Position numbers and translations under genes: made by a program. The notes beneath the pieces are model-generated. The model saw only the letters and a program-made list of their open reading frames with translations. It was not told the origin of the DNA and ran no database searches. This document shows, piece after piece, positions 1 through 8,132 of a DNA stretch of 15,355 nucleotides; the stretch's first letter is position 1; every line of letters starts with the position of its first letter. This DNA is from an uncultured Elusimicrobium sp. (GTDB lineage: Bacteria > Elusimicrobiota > Elusimicrobia > Elusimicrobiales > Elusimicrobiaceae), in contig CACXHA010000009.1 of the NCBI GenBank assembly GCA_902767385.1, positions 1 through 15,355 on the forward strand, written 5' to 3'.

Positions 1-1
1 G

Positions 2-1141
2 CACTACTATATTTATGTAGAAATTCCGTCCAATGTTACGCACCCCACCCCGGTATTAGGTTTTAGCTCCCACTATGATACCACGCCAGACATTGCCGGC
101 AAAAACATCAAAGCCAACGTCATTAAAAAATACGACGGGCAACCGATTGTACTTAAAAACGGACACGTCCTTGATTTCAACACAGACCCCTACTTAAAAC
201 AAATGGTAGGTAAAACCATTGTTACTTCGGACGGTACCACCATGCTATCTGGCGATGATAAAGCCGGCGTTTCTATTATGGTTACGCTCTTGCAAACGCT
301 CAAAGAAAACCCCAACATTAAGCATGGCAAATTGCAAATTGTCATTACACCTAACGAAGATGTCGGCCGTAGTGCTGATTACATTGAAGAAACACCTTAC
401 CGCCCGGATTTAGCTTTTGATTTTGACGGTAAAGTAAACGGAGAAGTAACCGTTGCTAACTTCAATGCTGAAAAAGTAATCTACCGTGTAAAGGGTGTCA
501 ACGGCCACCAATCCCACGCAGCCGAAAACGGTTACCGCAACGCCTGGAAACCTGCCTGTGAATTAGGTTCCATTTGTGCCAAAGAAGAGTGGTTACCCAA
601 CAATAGTACCGGCACCCAAGGATACGCAGAATTACACCATATGAATATGGTAGACGGCAAAATGAGCGAGGCCGAGTTAGACTTCCGTTTGCGTTCCTTT
701 AAGCAAAGCGAAATTGATGCCTGGAAAGATTACGCCCAGCAAAAAGCGGATAGTATCGCCAAAAAATATGATGTTCAAATTGAACGCCAAGTTTTTAAAC
801 AGTACCAAAATGTAGCCGAAAATATCCACCCCAAAGCAAGTGCCTTGGCTCAACATGCCTGTGAACGCGCGGGCGTAACTCCTATTTTCAAAACCGAACG
901 CGCCGGCACAACGGCTAGCATGCTCATGTTAAAATTAGGAAGAGGGGCCTACACTATCTTCACAGGTCAGCAAAACGCGCATAACTTTACCGAGTGGCTC
1001 AGCGAAGAAGATATGTTCAAATCTTACTGGGTTGCTTTGAATATGATTGACGAAGCCGCTGCTATGCGCGAGCCGGATATACTGGCTCAAAAAGCACCTC
1101 AACACCGCTCTACAGATTACATTATCCCGGCGGCACGTTAA
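2..1141 (+). CDS. pepT: PepT-like M20 family peptidase (tripeptide aminopeptidase-like), 5' end outside window
   Basis: An open frame runs from base 2 to a TAA with 379 residues visible. E. coli PepT is about 408 residues, so roughly 30 N-terminal residues are missing. PepT is a cytosolic di-zinc exopeptidase that removes the N-terminal residue of tripeptides. M20 metal-site motifs appear in order: HYDTTPD (H24 of the visible part), SGDDKAG (near 83-89), TPNEDVG (E119 catalytic, D120 as metal ligand where PepT usually has Glu), FDFDGK (D142) and a late His in QQNAHNF (H327). Two normally conserved stretches differ from classical PepT: the RGGTDGA segment reads RAGTTA (R300-A305), and the HPGTA segment reads HQSHAA. 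The family is clear, but exact tripeptidase specificity is not certain. rdgB starts one base after the stop, so the two are probably co-transcribed. Confidence 0.85.
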   Translation, partial: HYYIYVEIPSNVTHPTPVLGFSSHYDTTPDIAGKNIKANVIKKYDGQPIVLKNGHVLDFNTDPYLKQMVGKTIVTSDGTTMLSGDDKAGVSIMVTLLQTLKENPNIKHGKLQIVITPNEDVGRSADYIEETPYRPDLAFDFDGKVNGEVTVANFNAEKVIYRVKGVNGHQSHAAENGYRNAWKPACELGSICAKEEWLPNNSTGTQGYAELHHMNMVDGKMSEAELDFRLRSFKQSEIDAWKDYAQQKADSIAKKYDVQIERQVFKQYQNVAENIHPKASALAQHACERAGVTPIFKTERAGTTASMLMLKLGRGAYTIFTGQQNAHNFTEWLSEEDMFKSYWVALNMIDEAAAMREPDILAQKAPQHRSTDYIIPAAR

Positions 1142-1142
1142 T

Positions 1143-1742
1143 ATGCAAATTTTAATTGCAACGGGCAATAAGCACAAACTTAGTGAACTAAGCCGCTTAT
1201 TGCCCGCTTTTTTGCCTAACGGCGAAAAAATTGAGTATAAAAGTTTAGCCGATTTTAGTATCTCTTTGCCCGAAGAAACCGGTACTACTCTAGAAGAAAA
1301 CGCCCAATTAAAAGCCGTCTATGCGGCCAAACAAAGCGGTCTTGTGGCTTTATCGGACGATACCGGTTTAGAGGTAGATTTTTTATACGGTGCCCCGGGC
1401 GTGCATACTGCACGTTACGCGGGCGACACTTGCGACCATCAAGCAAATAATCAAAAACTTTTGTACGCTCTGCAAGGGGTCCCTGCCTCAAAACGCACTG
1501 CCCGTTTTCGCACCGTAGCGTGTTTGGCCTGGCCCAACGGTAAAACGAAACTTTTTGAAGGAATCTGTGCCGGACATATTGCTACAGGTTACCACGGGCA
1601 AAACGGCTTTGGCTACGACCCGATTTTTGTAGTAGACGAATTGAACAAATGTTTTGCTCAGCTCACCACGGATGAAAAAAACGCCGTTTCCCACCGGGGG
1701 CGTGCGTTTTTACAAGTTACTGATTTCCTACAACATTTCTAA
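1143..1742 (+). CDS. rdgB: dITP/XTP pyrophosphatase, RdgB/HAM1 family
   Basis: This 199-residue protein has the usual length of the family, which hydrolyses ITP, dITP and XTP to monophosphates and PPi so that deaminated purines are not built into DNA or RNA. Visible motifs are the N-terminal TGNKHK (7-12), SDDTGLEV with the catalytic aspartates (71-78; Thr where Ser is more usual), GAPGVHTARYAG (83-94), FGYDPIF (156-162), K179 and SHRG (183-186). The ATG at 1143 was chosen because the family begins almost directly at the TGN motif. The same frame stays open back to 1047, but that stretch lies inside pepT and has no family similarity. It sits directly behind pepT and ends 6 bp from the convergent metG stop. 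Confidence 0.95.
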   Translation: MQILIATGNKHKLSELSRLLPAFLPNGEKIEYKSLADFSISLPEETGTTLEENAQLKAVYAAKQSGLVALSDDTGLEVDFLYGAPGVHTARYAGDTCDHQANNQKLLYALQGVPASKRTARFRTVACLAWPNGKTKLFEGICAGHIATGYHGQNGFGYDPIFVVDELNKCFAQLTTDEKNAVSHRGRAFLQVTDFLQHF

Positions 1743-1748
1743 TTTTAA

Positions 1749-3251
1749 TTAGGCAATTCTTGGGAACAACGGCGCATACTTTTCAATTGGTCCTGCCGCT
1801 AGTCGCTTTGCCATTTCTGCGCCTACCGTCGGCATAAAGGGCGTAATCCACTTAGCCGTTTGCCGTTGGCAAGCAATTAATTCCAAAAGGATTGTCTTGG
1901 CACCCTCAGGGTCGGTTTTAGCCATTTCCCAGGGTTTGGTGTCAGCCACTTTTTTATTTAAATCGGCCGAGTAGCCGTAAATCAGTTCCAGTACTTTATC
2001 AAAGGCCAAGTCCTCATACGCTCGGTCAATAGCCGTTTGCGTATCCGTAATTTTTTGCGCCACATCGGCAGGCAAGGCAATGTCCGCCGGGATTTCCGGT
2101 TGTTGTTTGGCTAACATATTAAGCGTGCGCGAAAGCAAATTGCCGATATTATTAGCCAAGTCGGCATTGTAGCGGTTTTTAAAACTGGTCATAGAAAAAT
2201 CGCCGTCTTGCCCAAAAGGCACTTCGCGAAATAAAAACGCGCGCACCGGATCCACGCCGTATTTGGCTCCTAGTTCAGCCGGGTCAATGACGTTGCCGAG
2301 TGTCTTGGACATCTTTTCCCCTTCTACTGTCCACCACCCGTGCGCAAACACTTTTTTAGGTAGCGGTAGCCCCAGGGCCATTAACACCGCAGGCCAAATG
2401 ACCGTATGAAAACGGAAAATTTCTTTTCCCACCATGTGTAAATCGGCCGGCCATAAATCTTCAAATTTTTCGGCCCTAATTAACGCCAATTTTTCCTGGT
2501 GTTCGGCTTTATCTTCATCGCACAAGAACGTGCCGGCTCCGACCGCGGAAATGTAGTTAATCAGTGCATCAAACCATACATAAATGGTGTGGGCGGGGTT
2601 GCTTTTTACAGGCACGCCCCATTTTACTTTAGTGCGCGTAACAGACAAGTCCCGAAGTCCCCCTTTTACAAAGTTGACGATTTCATTGGCGCGGTATTTG
2701 GGCGACAAAAACCCCGGGTGTTCCTCATAATATTTTAAGAGGGGTTTTTCGTAGCGAGAAAGTTTAAAGAAATAGGTTTCTTCGTGCACTTCGCTCAGCG
2801 GTTTTTTATGTACGGGGCAAATGCCGCCGGGAAGCATTTCACTTTCATCATAATATTGCTCACACGACACGCAGTATTTGCCCGAGTAGGAACCTAAATA
2901 AATATCGCCGCTTTTGAGCAATTTTTCAAAAATAGCTTGCACTACATGCTCGTGCGCAGGGTCAGTGGTGCGGATAAAAGCATCGTAAGAAATGTTGAGC
3001 GTTTTCCATAACGTGCGGTACTTGGCAGACACTTCGTCCGTCCATGCTTTGGGGGTAACCCCTTTAGCCGCGGCGGATTTTTCAATGTTGGCCCCGTGTT
3101 CATCTGTTCCGGTTAAAAAGCGCACGTCCACCCCTTTTTGGCGGTAATGCCGCGCCAACACATCACACGCAATGGTGGTATAAGCGTGCCCCAAGTGCGG
3201 TACCGAATTTACGTAATAAATAGGAGTGGTAATATATTTTAGTTTGCTCAT
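1749..3251 (-). CDS. metG: Methionyl-tRNA synthetase, short form
   Basis: A class I aminoacyl-tRNA synthetase that charges tRNA-Met for initiation and elongation. The 500-residue protein has HLGH (19-22, the HIGH signature), TGTDEHG (48-53), one zinc knuckle of the CxxC...CxxH type (C127, C130, C145, H148), YVWFDALINYIS (224-235), and KMSKT (313-317). It stops after the anticodon-binding helical domain and lacks the C-terminal Trbp111/EMAP-II-like dimerisation domain of longer forms such as E. coli MetG. The single-knuckle layout resembles the Aquifex/Thermus type. The ATG has a good SD (GAGGG) about 6 bases upstream, in the 9-bp gap after holB. It is the last gene of the kdsC-tmk-holB-metG run. 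Confidence 0.96.
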   Translation of the reverse strand: MSKLKYITTPIYYVNSVPHLGHAYTTIACDVLARHYRQKGVDVRFLTGTDEHGANIEKSAAAKGVTPKAWTDEVSAKYRTLWKTLNISYDAFIRTTDPAHEHVVQAIFEKLLKSGDIYLGSYSGKYCVSCEQYYDESEMLPGGICPVHKKPLSEVHEETYFFKLSRYEKPLLKYYEEHPGFLSPKYRANEIVNFVKGGLRDLSVTRTKVKWGVPVKSNPAHTIYVWFDALINYISAVGAGTFLCDEDKAEHQEKLALIRAEKFEDLWPADLHMVGKEIFRFHTVIWPAVLMALGLPLPKKVFAHGWWTVEGEKMSKTLGNVIDPAELGAKYGVDPVRAFLFREVPFGQDGDFSMTSFKNRYNADLANNIGNLLSRTLNMLAKQQPEIPADIALPADVAQKITDTQTAIDRAYEDLAFDKVLELIYGYSADLNKKVADTKPWEMAKTDPEGAKTILLELIACQRQTAKWITPFMPTVGAEMAKRLAAGPIEKYAPLFPRIA

Positions 3252-3260
3252 AATTCCCTC

Positions 3261-4244
3261 TTAAATTCTTAAATTGAGTCCGTCTAATGACATAAGCGCC
3301 GTTTCTAACACCAGAGCGGGCGACACGTTACGTCCGATACTGCGTTTATAATCTTCAAATTTATGCAGTGTCTCTTGTAGTGCGGCACGTTCCGGTTCGG
3401 CGCATACGCTCCATTTTTCGTGCAAAGCCGCTACCAGCACGTCCAGTATAGCTTGCGCTTCTTTACGCGCCGTAGCCGCGGTGCGGGATAGCCCCGCTGT
3501 CACTTGGGCCGGGCCCGTAACCGTACCGAAATTGCCCTCTTCCAAAAATTCCAACGCTTCCGCAGCGCGCAAAGCACCCGAAACACTTCCCCCACCGTAA
3601 CGGGCTGCTCGTTGCGCATCTGTCACGTCCGGGGCACAGGTTTGCAAAAGTTGCGCCACTTGAGCATCCGCTAACGGTGCAAACAACAAAGGTTGGCAAC
3701 GCGATAAAATGGTACTGAGCATAGCTGCCCGTTTATTGGTAATTAAAATCCACACTGTTTTGGCTGGGGGTTCTTCAATAAATTTAAGTAGCGCGTTAGC
3801 GGCTTCACGTTGCATGGTTTGGGCTTGGTCCACAATCAGTACTTTCCAACCGGGCCTAACTGCTTTTTGTTGGGACTTAGCCGTTACCTCGCGTACGGTA
3901 TCCACGCTTAAATGTTGTTGTTTAGCAACTTCTTTTTCCAGTTCTTCTTCGTCAGTATTATTTTTAAGGTTTAGCCGCGCCTGGTACACAAAATCTACTA
4001 GCGTTACGTCCGGGTGAGTTCCCTTTTCAATAGCTTGGCAACTGGCACACGCCCCGCACGCTTCCCCATTTTGACGGGCAAAAATATCTTCGCAATTTAA
4101 CGCTTTTGCAAACTCAAGTGCTGTTTTACGCTTCCCTACCCCGTCTGGGCCGCAAAAGAGCAACGCCCCCGGCACGCGGTTTTGGCATACCAATTTTTTT
4201 AAGTAATTAACGGCTTTTTCTTGCCCTAAAATATCGCTAAACAT
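3261..4244 (-). CDS. holB: DNA polymerase III delta' subunit (clamp loader)
   Basis: A 327-residue AAA+ protein of the clamp-loader family, which places the beta sliding clamp on primed DNA. It shows an N-terminal DILGQEKAVNYL box (4-15), an intact Walker A (GPDGVGKRKT, 32-41), a four-cysteine zinc module (C51, C63, C66, C69), a degenerate Walker B (VLIVDQAQ, with DQ instead of DE, 135-142) and the SRC arginine-finger motif (181-183). The missing DE acid and the length favour delta' over the ATPase subunit DnaX. An acidic stretch (about 93-107, rich in Asp and Glu) sits before the SVDTVRE segment and looks like a small insertion. Its ATG shares one base with the tmk TGA stop, indicating translational coupling; tmk-holB adjacency is common in bacteria. 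Confidence 0.93.
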   Translation of the reverse strand: MFSDILGQEKAVNYLKKLVCQNRVPGALLFCGPDGVGKRKTALEFAKALNCEDIFARQNGEACGACASCQAIEKGTHPDVTLVDFVYQARLNLKNNTDEEELEKEVAKQQHLSVDTVREVTAKSQQKAVRPGWKVLIVDQAQTMQREAANALLKFIEEPPAKTVWILITNKRAAMLSTILSRCQPLLFAPLADAQVAQLLQTCAPDVTDAQRAARYGGGSVSGALRAAEALEFLEEGNFGTVTGPAQVTAGLSRTAATARKEAQAILDVLVAALHEKWSVCAEPERAALQETLHKFEDYKRSIGRNVSPALVLETALMSLDGLNLRI

Positions 4245-4861
4245 CAGTCTATAATTTTGTGCTTATGCAGCAGCTCTACTACTTCTGCCTGAATAACATC
4301 TATATTTTTATCTGCGTCAATTAAATAGGCATTTTTTGTTTTTTTAGTAAGTTCCAAATATCCCTGACGCATTTTTTGGCGGAACGAAATATCTTCTTTT
4401 TCCAACCGGTCCGAATACAAATATTCGCCGCGTTGGGTAAAATATTTGTCCGACATTAAAAACACCAGTGTTAAATCCGGCACTAAACCCAACGTGGCAA
4501 TTTTATTAAGCGTGTCAATCATCTTAAGATCAATATTTCGCCCATACCCTTGGTACGCACAGGTAGACATGGTGTAACGCTCACAAATTACAATTTTCCC
4601 GGCTTCCAAAGCGGGCAAAATTTTCTCTTGCGTGTGTTGGGCGCGGGAGGCCTCGTACAAAAAAAGCTCCGCCATCGGGCGCACATCCAGTCCAGGCTCT
4701 AACACAATTTGGCGGATTTGTTCTGCGGTTTCCGTACCGCCGGGTTCACGCGTTAGCAATACATCTTTTCCATGCTCTAAAAACGTGTTTAACAACATTT
4801 TGGCTTGTGTGGATTTCCCGCAGCGGTCCGGCCCTTCTAAAACAATAAATTTTCCTTTCAT
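4244..4861 (-). CDS. tmk: Thymidylate kinase
   Basis: Phosphorylates dTMP to dTDP with ATP. The 205-residue protein has the P-loop EGPDRCGKST (9-18), TREPGGT for dTMP binding, CERYTMSTCAYQGYGR (the DRY-like motif with Glu in place of Asp), and a LID region with RGEYLYSDRLEKED. The P-loop carries Arg13; by the textbook division this is the type I (eukaryote-like) pattern, whereas most bacterial Tmk proteins have Gly there and rely on LID arginines. The ATG at 4861 was chosen over an upstream in-frame ATG at 4930 because family similarity starts at MKGKFIVLEG, the longer version would overlap kdsC by 65 bases, and an AAGGA SD lies upstream. It starts 4 bases after the kdsC stop and overlaps holB by one base. 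Confidence 0.95.
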   Translation of the reverse strand: MKGKFIVLEGPDRCGKSTQAKMLLNTFLEHGKDVLLTREPGGTETAEQIRQIVLEPGLDVRPMAELFLYEASRAQHTQEKILPALEAGKIVICERYTMSTCAYQGYGRNIDLKMIDTLNKIATLGLVPDLTLVFLMSDKYFTQRGEYLYSDRLEKEDISFRQKMRQGYLELTKKTKNAYLIDADKNIDVIQAEVVELLHKHKIID

Positions 4862-4865
4862 ACGT

Positions 4866-5465
4866 CTATTTAAGTCCTTCTTGAGAGGTGATAATTTCCA
4901 TTTCCGGCTTATCCCCATGAACCCAGGCACTGGCTTGCACTTGTTCTAAAATGGGGGCCAACTTGCCTTGGGCCTCTAAAATAAAGTCAACAATTTCCCG
5001 AAACGCACCATCCCCCCCCACGCGCTTGGTTACGTAGTGGCAATGGCCTTTTACCACGTCTACGGCATTAGGAACGGTAGCTGCAAAACCCACTTCATTT
5101 AGTAAAGGCAAATCTGTAATATCGTCCCCGATGTAGCAAACTTCTTGGGCAGAAATTCCCTCTTTTTCCAACACATCTTCCAACGGGCCGATTTTGGTTA
5201 AAAACCCTTGATACATATAGGTGAAACCCAAATTTTTGGCACGTTCTACTGTGGTAGCATGGCGTCGCCCGGTAATAATCCCCAGTTTAATTTCCGCGCT
5301 ATGGCACAGCATGGCGGCAATACCGTCTTGGGTATTAAAAGATTTAATTTCCTCTATTTTACCGTCTTGGGTAAGAAAGAAATTAACCTTTCCGTCCGTT
5401 AAAATACCGTCAACGTCAGTTAGAATAAGTTTAATCTTGCGGGCACGTTCTTGCGCTTGTTCCAT
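4866..5465 (-). CDS. kdsC: 3-deoxy-D-manno-octulosonate 8-phosphate phosphatase (KDO-8-P phosphatase)
   Basis: A HAD-superfamily phosphatase without a large cap that dephosphorylates Kdo-8-phosphate to give Kdo for the LPS inner core. The 199-residue protein has the nucleophile motif TDVDGILTDG (16-25, D17 and D19), ITGRR (64-68), KIGPLED (91-97) with the conserved Lys, GDDITDLPLL (113-122) and the GGDGAFRE segment (150-157). A C-terminal extension of about 25 residues (after FILEAQGKL) is not part of the core and has no recognisable motif. The ATG has an AGAGG SD 5 bases upstream. It is the first gene of the minus-strand operon. Its presence in an operon with tmk and holB is a lineage-specific arrangement, and it indicates a diderm cell. 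Confidence 0.93.
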   Translation of the reverse strand: MEQAQERARKIKLILTDVDGILTDGKVNFFLTQDGKIEEIKSFNTQDGIAAMLCHSAEIKLGIITGRRHATTVERAKNLGFTYMYQGFLTKIGPLEDVLEKEGISAQEVCYIGDDITDLPLLNEVGFAATVPNAVDVVKGHCHYVTKRVGGDGAFREIVDFILEAQGKLAPILEQVQASAWVHGDKPEMEIITSQEGLK

Positions 5466-5470
5466 AAAAA

Positions 5471-5489
5471 CCTCTTTCTTATTATAGCA
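5471..5489 (-). promoter_or_regulatory. Extended -10 promoter and SD for the kdsC-tmk-holB-metG operon
   Basis: Read on the minus strand, a TGCTATAAT extended -10 box (plus coordinates 5481-5489) lies 15 bases before the kdsC ATG. I see no good -35 box, which fits an extended -10 promoter. A start site about 7 bases downstream of the box would give a leader of only about 8-10 bases beginning next to or inside the AGAGG SD (5471-5475). The promoter assignment is inferred. Confidence 0.5.
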
Positions 5490-5544
5490 AATTAGGCCTT
5501 AAACCGCCCCCTAAACACGCTGAGCAAGGGACAAGAATTTTTGA

Positions 5545-5575
5545 TATAATTAAGATAATTCTTTTTACATAGAGG
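5545..5575 (+). promoter_or_regulatory. Candidate promoter and SD for clpC-recA
   Basis: A perfect TATAAT (5545-5550) is followed by a second, weaker GATAAT (5554-5559), and an AGAGG SD (5571-5575) stands 11 bases before the clpC ATG. No convincing -35 box is present (the best is TGAGCA near 5521). No CIRCE element or CtsR-type heptamer repeat, which control clpC in some Gram-positives, is visible. Confidence 0.5.
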
Positions 5576-5586
5576 TTTTTTATCTT

Positions 5587-8118
5587 ATGGCCAAACGATT
5601 TACCGAAAATGCGCAAAAAATTATCTTAATTGCGCAAGAAGAAGCCAAACGCTTAAATCACGATTATGTAGGTACGGAACATATTTTACTGGGGCTGTGC
5701 GCTTTAGAAGGCACGATGTCCAACAAAATCCTTACTACGTTGGGGGTTACCTTTCGCAAAGTACGCTTGGAAATTGAAAAAATGGTGGGAATCGGCGATA
5801 CCATTATGCTATTAGGGGAAATCCCGTTTACCCCCCGCGCCAAAAAAGTATTGGAATTTTCCGTTGAAGAATCACAAGTACTAAATTCCGAATATATTGG
5901 CACAGAACATATTTTACTGGGGCTGATTCGCGAAGAAGAAGGCATGGCCGGCAAAATTTTATCCAATCTGGGACTTAACTTGCCCTTAGTGCGCGAAACC
6001 GTCGTCAATTTTGTGGGTGAAGGGAAAGCTACCGACGAAGAAAAAACGCCGGACGTTTTCCGCGCGCAATCAAACGAAGAAACGGAAACGCAATCTCAAC
6101 GCCCCGCTCCGCGCGCCCAAAAAGAAACAAAAACCCCCACCTTAGATGAATATACGCGTGATTTAACTGCCCTGGCCGCCAAAGGGCAATTGGACCCAGT
6201 TATCGGGCGTGATAATGAAATTGAACGTATCGTACAAATTTTGGCCCGCCGTACCAAAAACAACCCGGTCTTAATCGGCGAGCCGGGCGTGGGCAAGACC
6301 TCTATTGTAGAGGGCCTGGCACAAAAAATGGCAAAAGGCGAAATTAGCGACGTACTGGCCGAAAAACGTCTTTTGGCCTTGGATTTAGCCTCTGTAGTGG
6401 CCGGTACCAAATATCGCGGCGAATTTGAACAACGTCTTAAAAACATCATTGATGAATTATCCGCCGCCCAAAACGCCATTATTTTTATTGATGAACTACA
6501 CACCATTATCGGGGCCGGCGCGGCGGAGGGCTCTATTGATGCCTCCAATATGTTAAAACCCGCCCTTGCGCGCGGCGAAGTACAATGTATCGGCGCCACC
6601 ACCTTTGATGAATACCGCAAATACATTGAGGCCGATACCGCGTTGGAACGCCGTTTTCAACCCGTCGTGGCAGACCCGCCGGACGTGGACCAAACCATTA
6701 CGATTTTAAAAGGAATCCGTCCCAAATACGAGGAACACCACCACGTGTCTTACACAGACGGAGCTGTGCGCGCCGCTGCTACTATTGCCGACCGCTATAT
6801 TACCGACCGCGCCATGCCCGACAAAGCCCTAGACCTTTTTGACGAAGCCGGTGCCCGCGCACGTCTTAAAAATGCCATTTTGCCACCGGAAATCAAACAG
6901 AAACAAGCCGAACTGGCACAAGTAATTAGTGAAAAAGAAGAACTGCTGGCCAAGAAAGATTTTGTAAAAGCGGCCCAAATTAAAGAGGCCGAGGACCGTC
7001 TGCGTGACTATATTGACCACCTCAAACAAAAGTGGCAAGCCTCGCACGATAAAAAAATGCCCAAAGTAACCGAAGAGGATATTGCTTTAGTTGCTTCTAA
7101 ATGGACGGGGATTCCCGTTACGCGCTTAACACAGAGCGAAACGGACAAGATTTTACACATGGAGGAACACCTCCACAAACGCATTATCGGCCAAGACGAT
7201 GCCGTAAAAGCCGTCTCACAAGCCATCCGGCGCAACCGCACCGGCCTAGGCAACCCGCACCGGCCGATTGGCGGATTTTTGTTCTTGGGCCCCACCGGGG
7301 TAGGAAAAACCGAGCTCGCCAAATGTTTGGCTTCCTTTCTCTTTGGGGACGAAGATGCTATGATTCGCTTGGATATGTCCGAATACATGGAAAAATTTGC
7401 GGTTTCCCGCCTCATCGGGGCGCCGCCCGGCTATGTGGGATATGAAGAAGGCGGGCAATTAACCGAGGCCGTCCGCCGCCGCCCCTATAGCGTAGTGGTG
7501 CTGGACGAATTGGAAAAAGCACACCCGGACATTTACAACATTTTACTCCAAGTGCTTGACGAAGGTGCCCTTAGCGATAATTTGGGCCACAAAGTAAGCT
7601 TTAAAAACTGTGTGGTCATTATGACTTCTAACGTCGGGGCGAGAGAGATTACCAACAAAGGAAATTCCCTCGGCTTTGCCGCTGAGCAAAGTGAAGAGCA
7701 AGAATATAAAGACATGCGCCAACACGTAATGGACGAAGTCAAAAAGACGTTCAACCCCGAATTTATCAACCGTATTGATGAAATCGTGGTCTTCCACTCG
7801 CTCTCGCGCGAAAATATCGCCGCCATTTTAGATGTAGCCCTCAAAAAAGTGGACTACAAACTGGCCGATCGTCAGCTAAGCTTAAAACTTACGGAAGCCG
7901 CCAAAGACTTTTTGGCCGATAACGGCTTTGATGCTAAATTTGGTGCGCGGCCTTTGCTGCGTACAATTCAGCGGGAATTAGAGGACCCGCTTGCTGAATT
8001 TATTTTGGTCAACCGTCCCAAAGCAGGCAGCCATATCAAAGTAGATTTGGATAAAGATACCCACAAACTTACGTTTGCTGTTGCGGCAGCAGGGAAAAAG
8101 AAACCGGTAACTATTTAG
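5587..8118 (+). CDS. clpC: ATP-dependent Clp protease ATP-binding subunit ClpC
   Basis: A class I Hsp100/Clp unfoldase of 843 residues that feeds substrates to ClpP. Two tandem Clp_N repeats lie at about 1-145, followed by a polar linker (about 148-185). The first AAA+ domain has GEPGVGKT (231-238), IIFIDE (298-303) and the pore loop KYRGEFE (275-281). A UVR-type middle region lies at about 435-480 (KKDFVKAAQIKEAEDRL), which separates ClpC from ClpA and ClpB. The second AAA+ domain has GPTGVGKT (568-575), pore motif GYVGYEEGG (615-623), VVLDE (637-641) and an LGF tripeptide (695-697) placed where ClpC binds ClpP. All catalytic motifs look intact. Neither clpP nor an mcsA/mcsB adaptor-kinase pair is in this window. 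recA follows after 14 bases, so the two are likely co-transcribed. Confidence 0.97.
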   Translation: MAKRFTENAQKIILIAQEEAKRLNHDYVGTEHILLGLCALEGTMSNKILTTLGVTFRKVRLEIEKMVGIGDTIMLLGEIPFTPRAKKVLEFSVEESQVLNSEYIGTEHILLGLIREEEGMAGKILSNLGLNLPLVRETVVNFVGEGKATDEEKTPDVFRAQSNEETETQSQRPAPRAQKETKTPTLDEYTRDLTALAAKGQLDPVIGRDNEIERIVQILARRTKNNPVLIGEPGVGKTSIVEGLAQKMAKGEISDVLAEKRLLALDLASVVAGTKYRGEFEQRLKNIIDELSAAQNAIIFIDELHTIIGAGAAEGSIDASNMLKPALARGEVQCIGATTFDEYRKYIEADTALERRFQPVVADPPDVDQTITILKGIRPKYEEHHHVSYTDGAVRAAATIADRYITDRAMPDKALDLFDEAGARARLKNAILPPEIKQKQAELAQVISEKEELLAKKDFVKAAQIKEAEDRLRDYIDHLKQKWQASHDKKMPKVTEEDIALVASKWTGIPVTRLTQSETDKILHMEEHLHKRIIGQDDAVKAVSQAIRRNRTGLGNPHRPIGGFLFLGPTGVGKTELAKCLASFLFGDEDAMIRLDMSEYMEKFAVSRLIGAPPGYVGYEEGGQLTEAVRRRPYSVVVLDELEKAHPDIYNILLQVLDEGALSDNLGHKVSFKNCVVIMTSNVGAREITNKGNSLGFAAEQSEEQEYKDMRQHVMDEVKKTFNPEFINRIDEIVVFHSLSRENIAAILDVALKKVDYKLADRQLSLKLTEAAKDFLADNGFDAKFGARPLLRTIQRELEDPLAEFILVNRPKAGSHIKVDLDKDTHKLTFAVAAAGKKKPVTI

Positions 8119-8122
8119 GAGG
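8117..8122 (+). promoter_or_regulatory. recA Shine-Dalgarno overlapping the clpC stop codon
   Basis: A perfect AGGAGG uses the last two bases of the clpC TAG stop codon (8116-8118) and lies 10 bases before the recA ATG. A ribosome ending clpC therefore covers the recA SD, so the two genes are probably translationally linked. I see no separate recA promoter or LexA-type operator in the 14-base gap; a promoter inside clpC cannot be excluded. Confidence 0.8.
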
Positions 8123-8132
8123 AATTTTTTAT

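Noticed and set aside
4862..4930. N-terminal extension of thymidylate kinase by 23 residues
   Set aside because: It would overlap kdsC, lacks family similarity, and the internal ATG at 4861 has an SD and the expected start.
5493..5502. TAGGCCTTAA shared between the kdsC-clpC gap and the minus strand of the pilin-xer gap
   Set aside because: A shared 10-mer is expected by chance in 15 kb on two strands, and it has no consistent position relative to the promoters.
5466..5580. AAAAACCTCT and AGAGGTTTTT forming a 10-bp inverted repeat across the divergent kdsC-clpC region
   Set aside because: Both arms are simply the SD regions of the two divergent genes; no operator needed.
6096..6626. 176-residue open frame on the minus strand
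   Set aside because: Lies opposite the first AAA+ domain of clpC; no motif and no SD.
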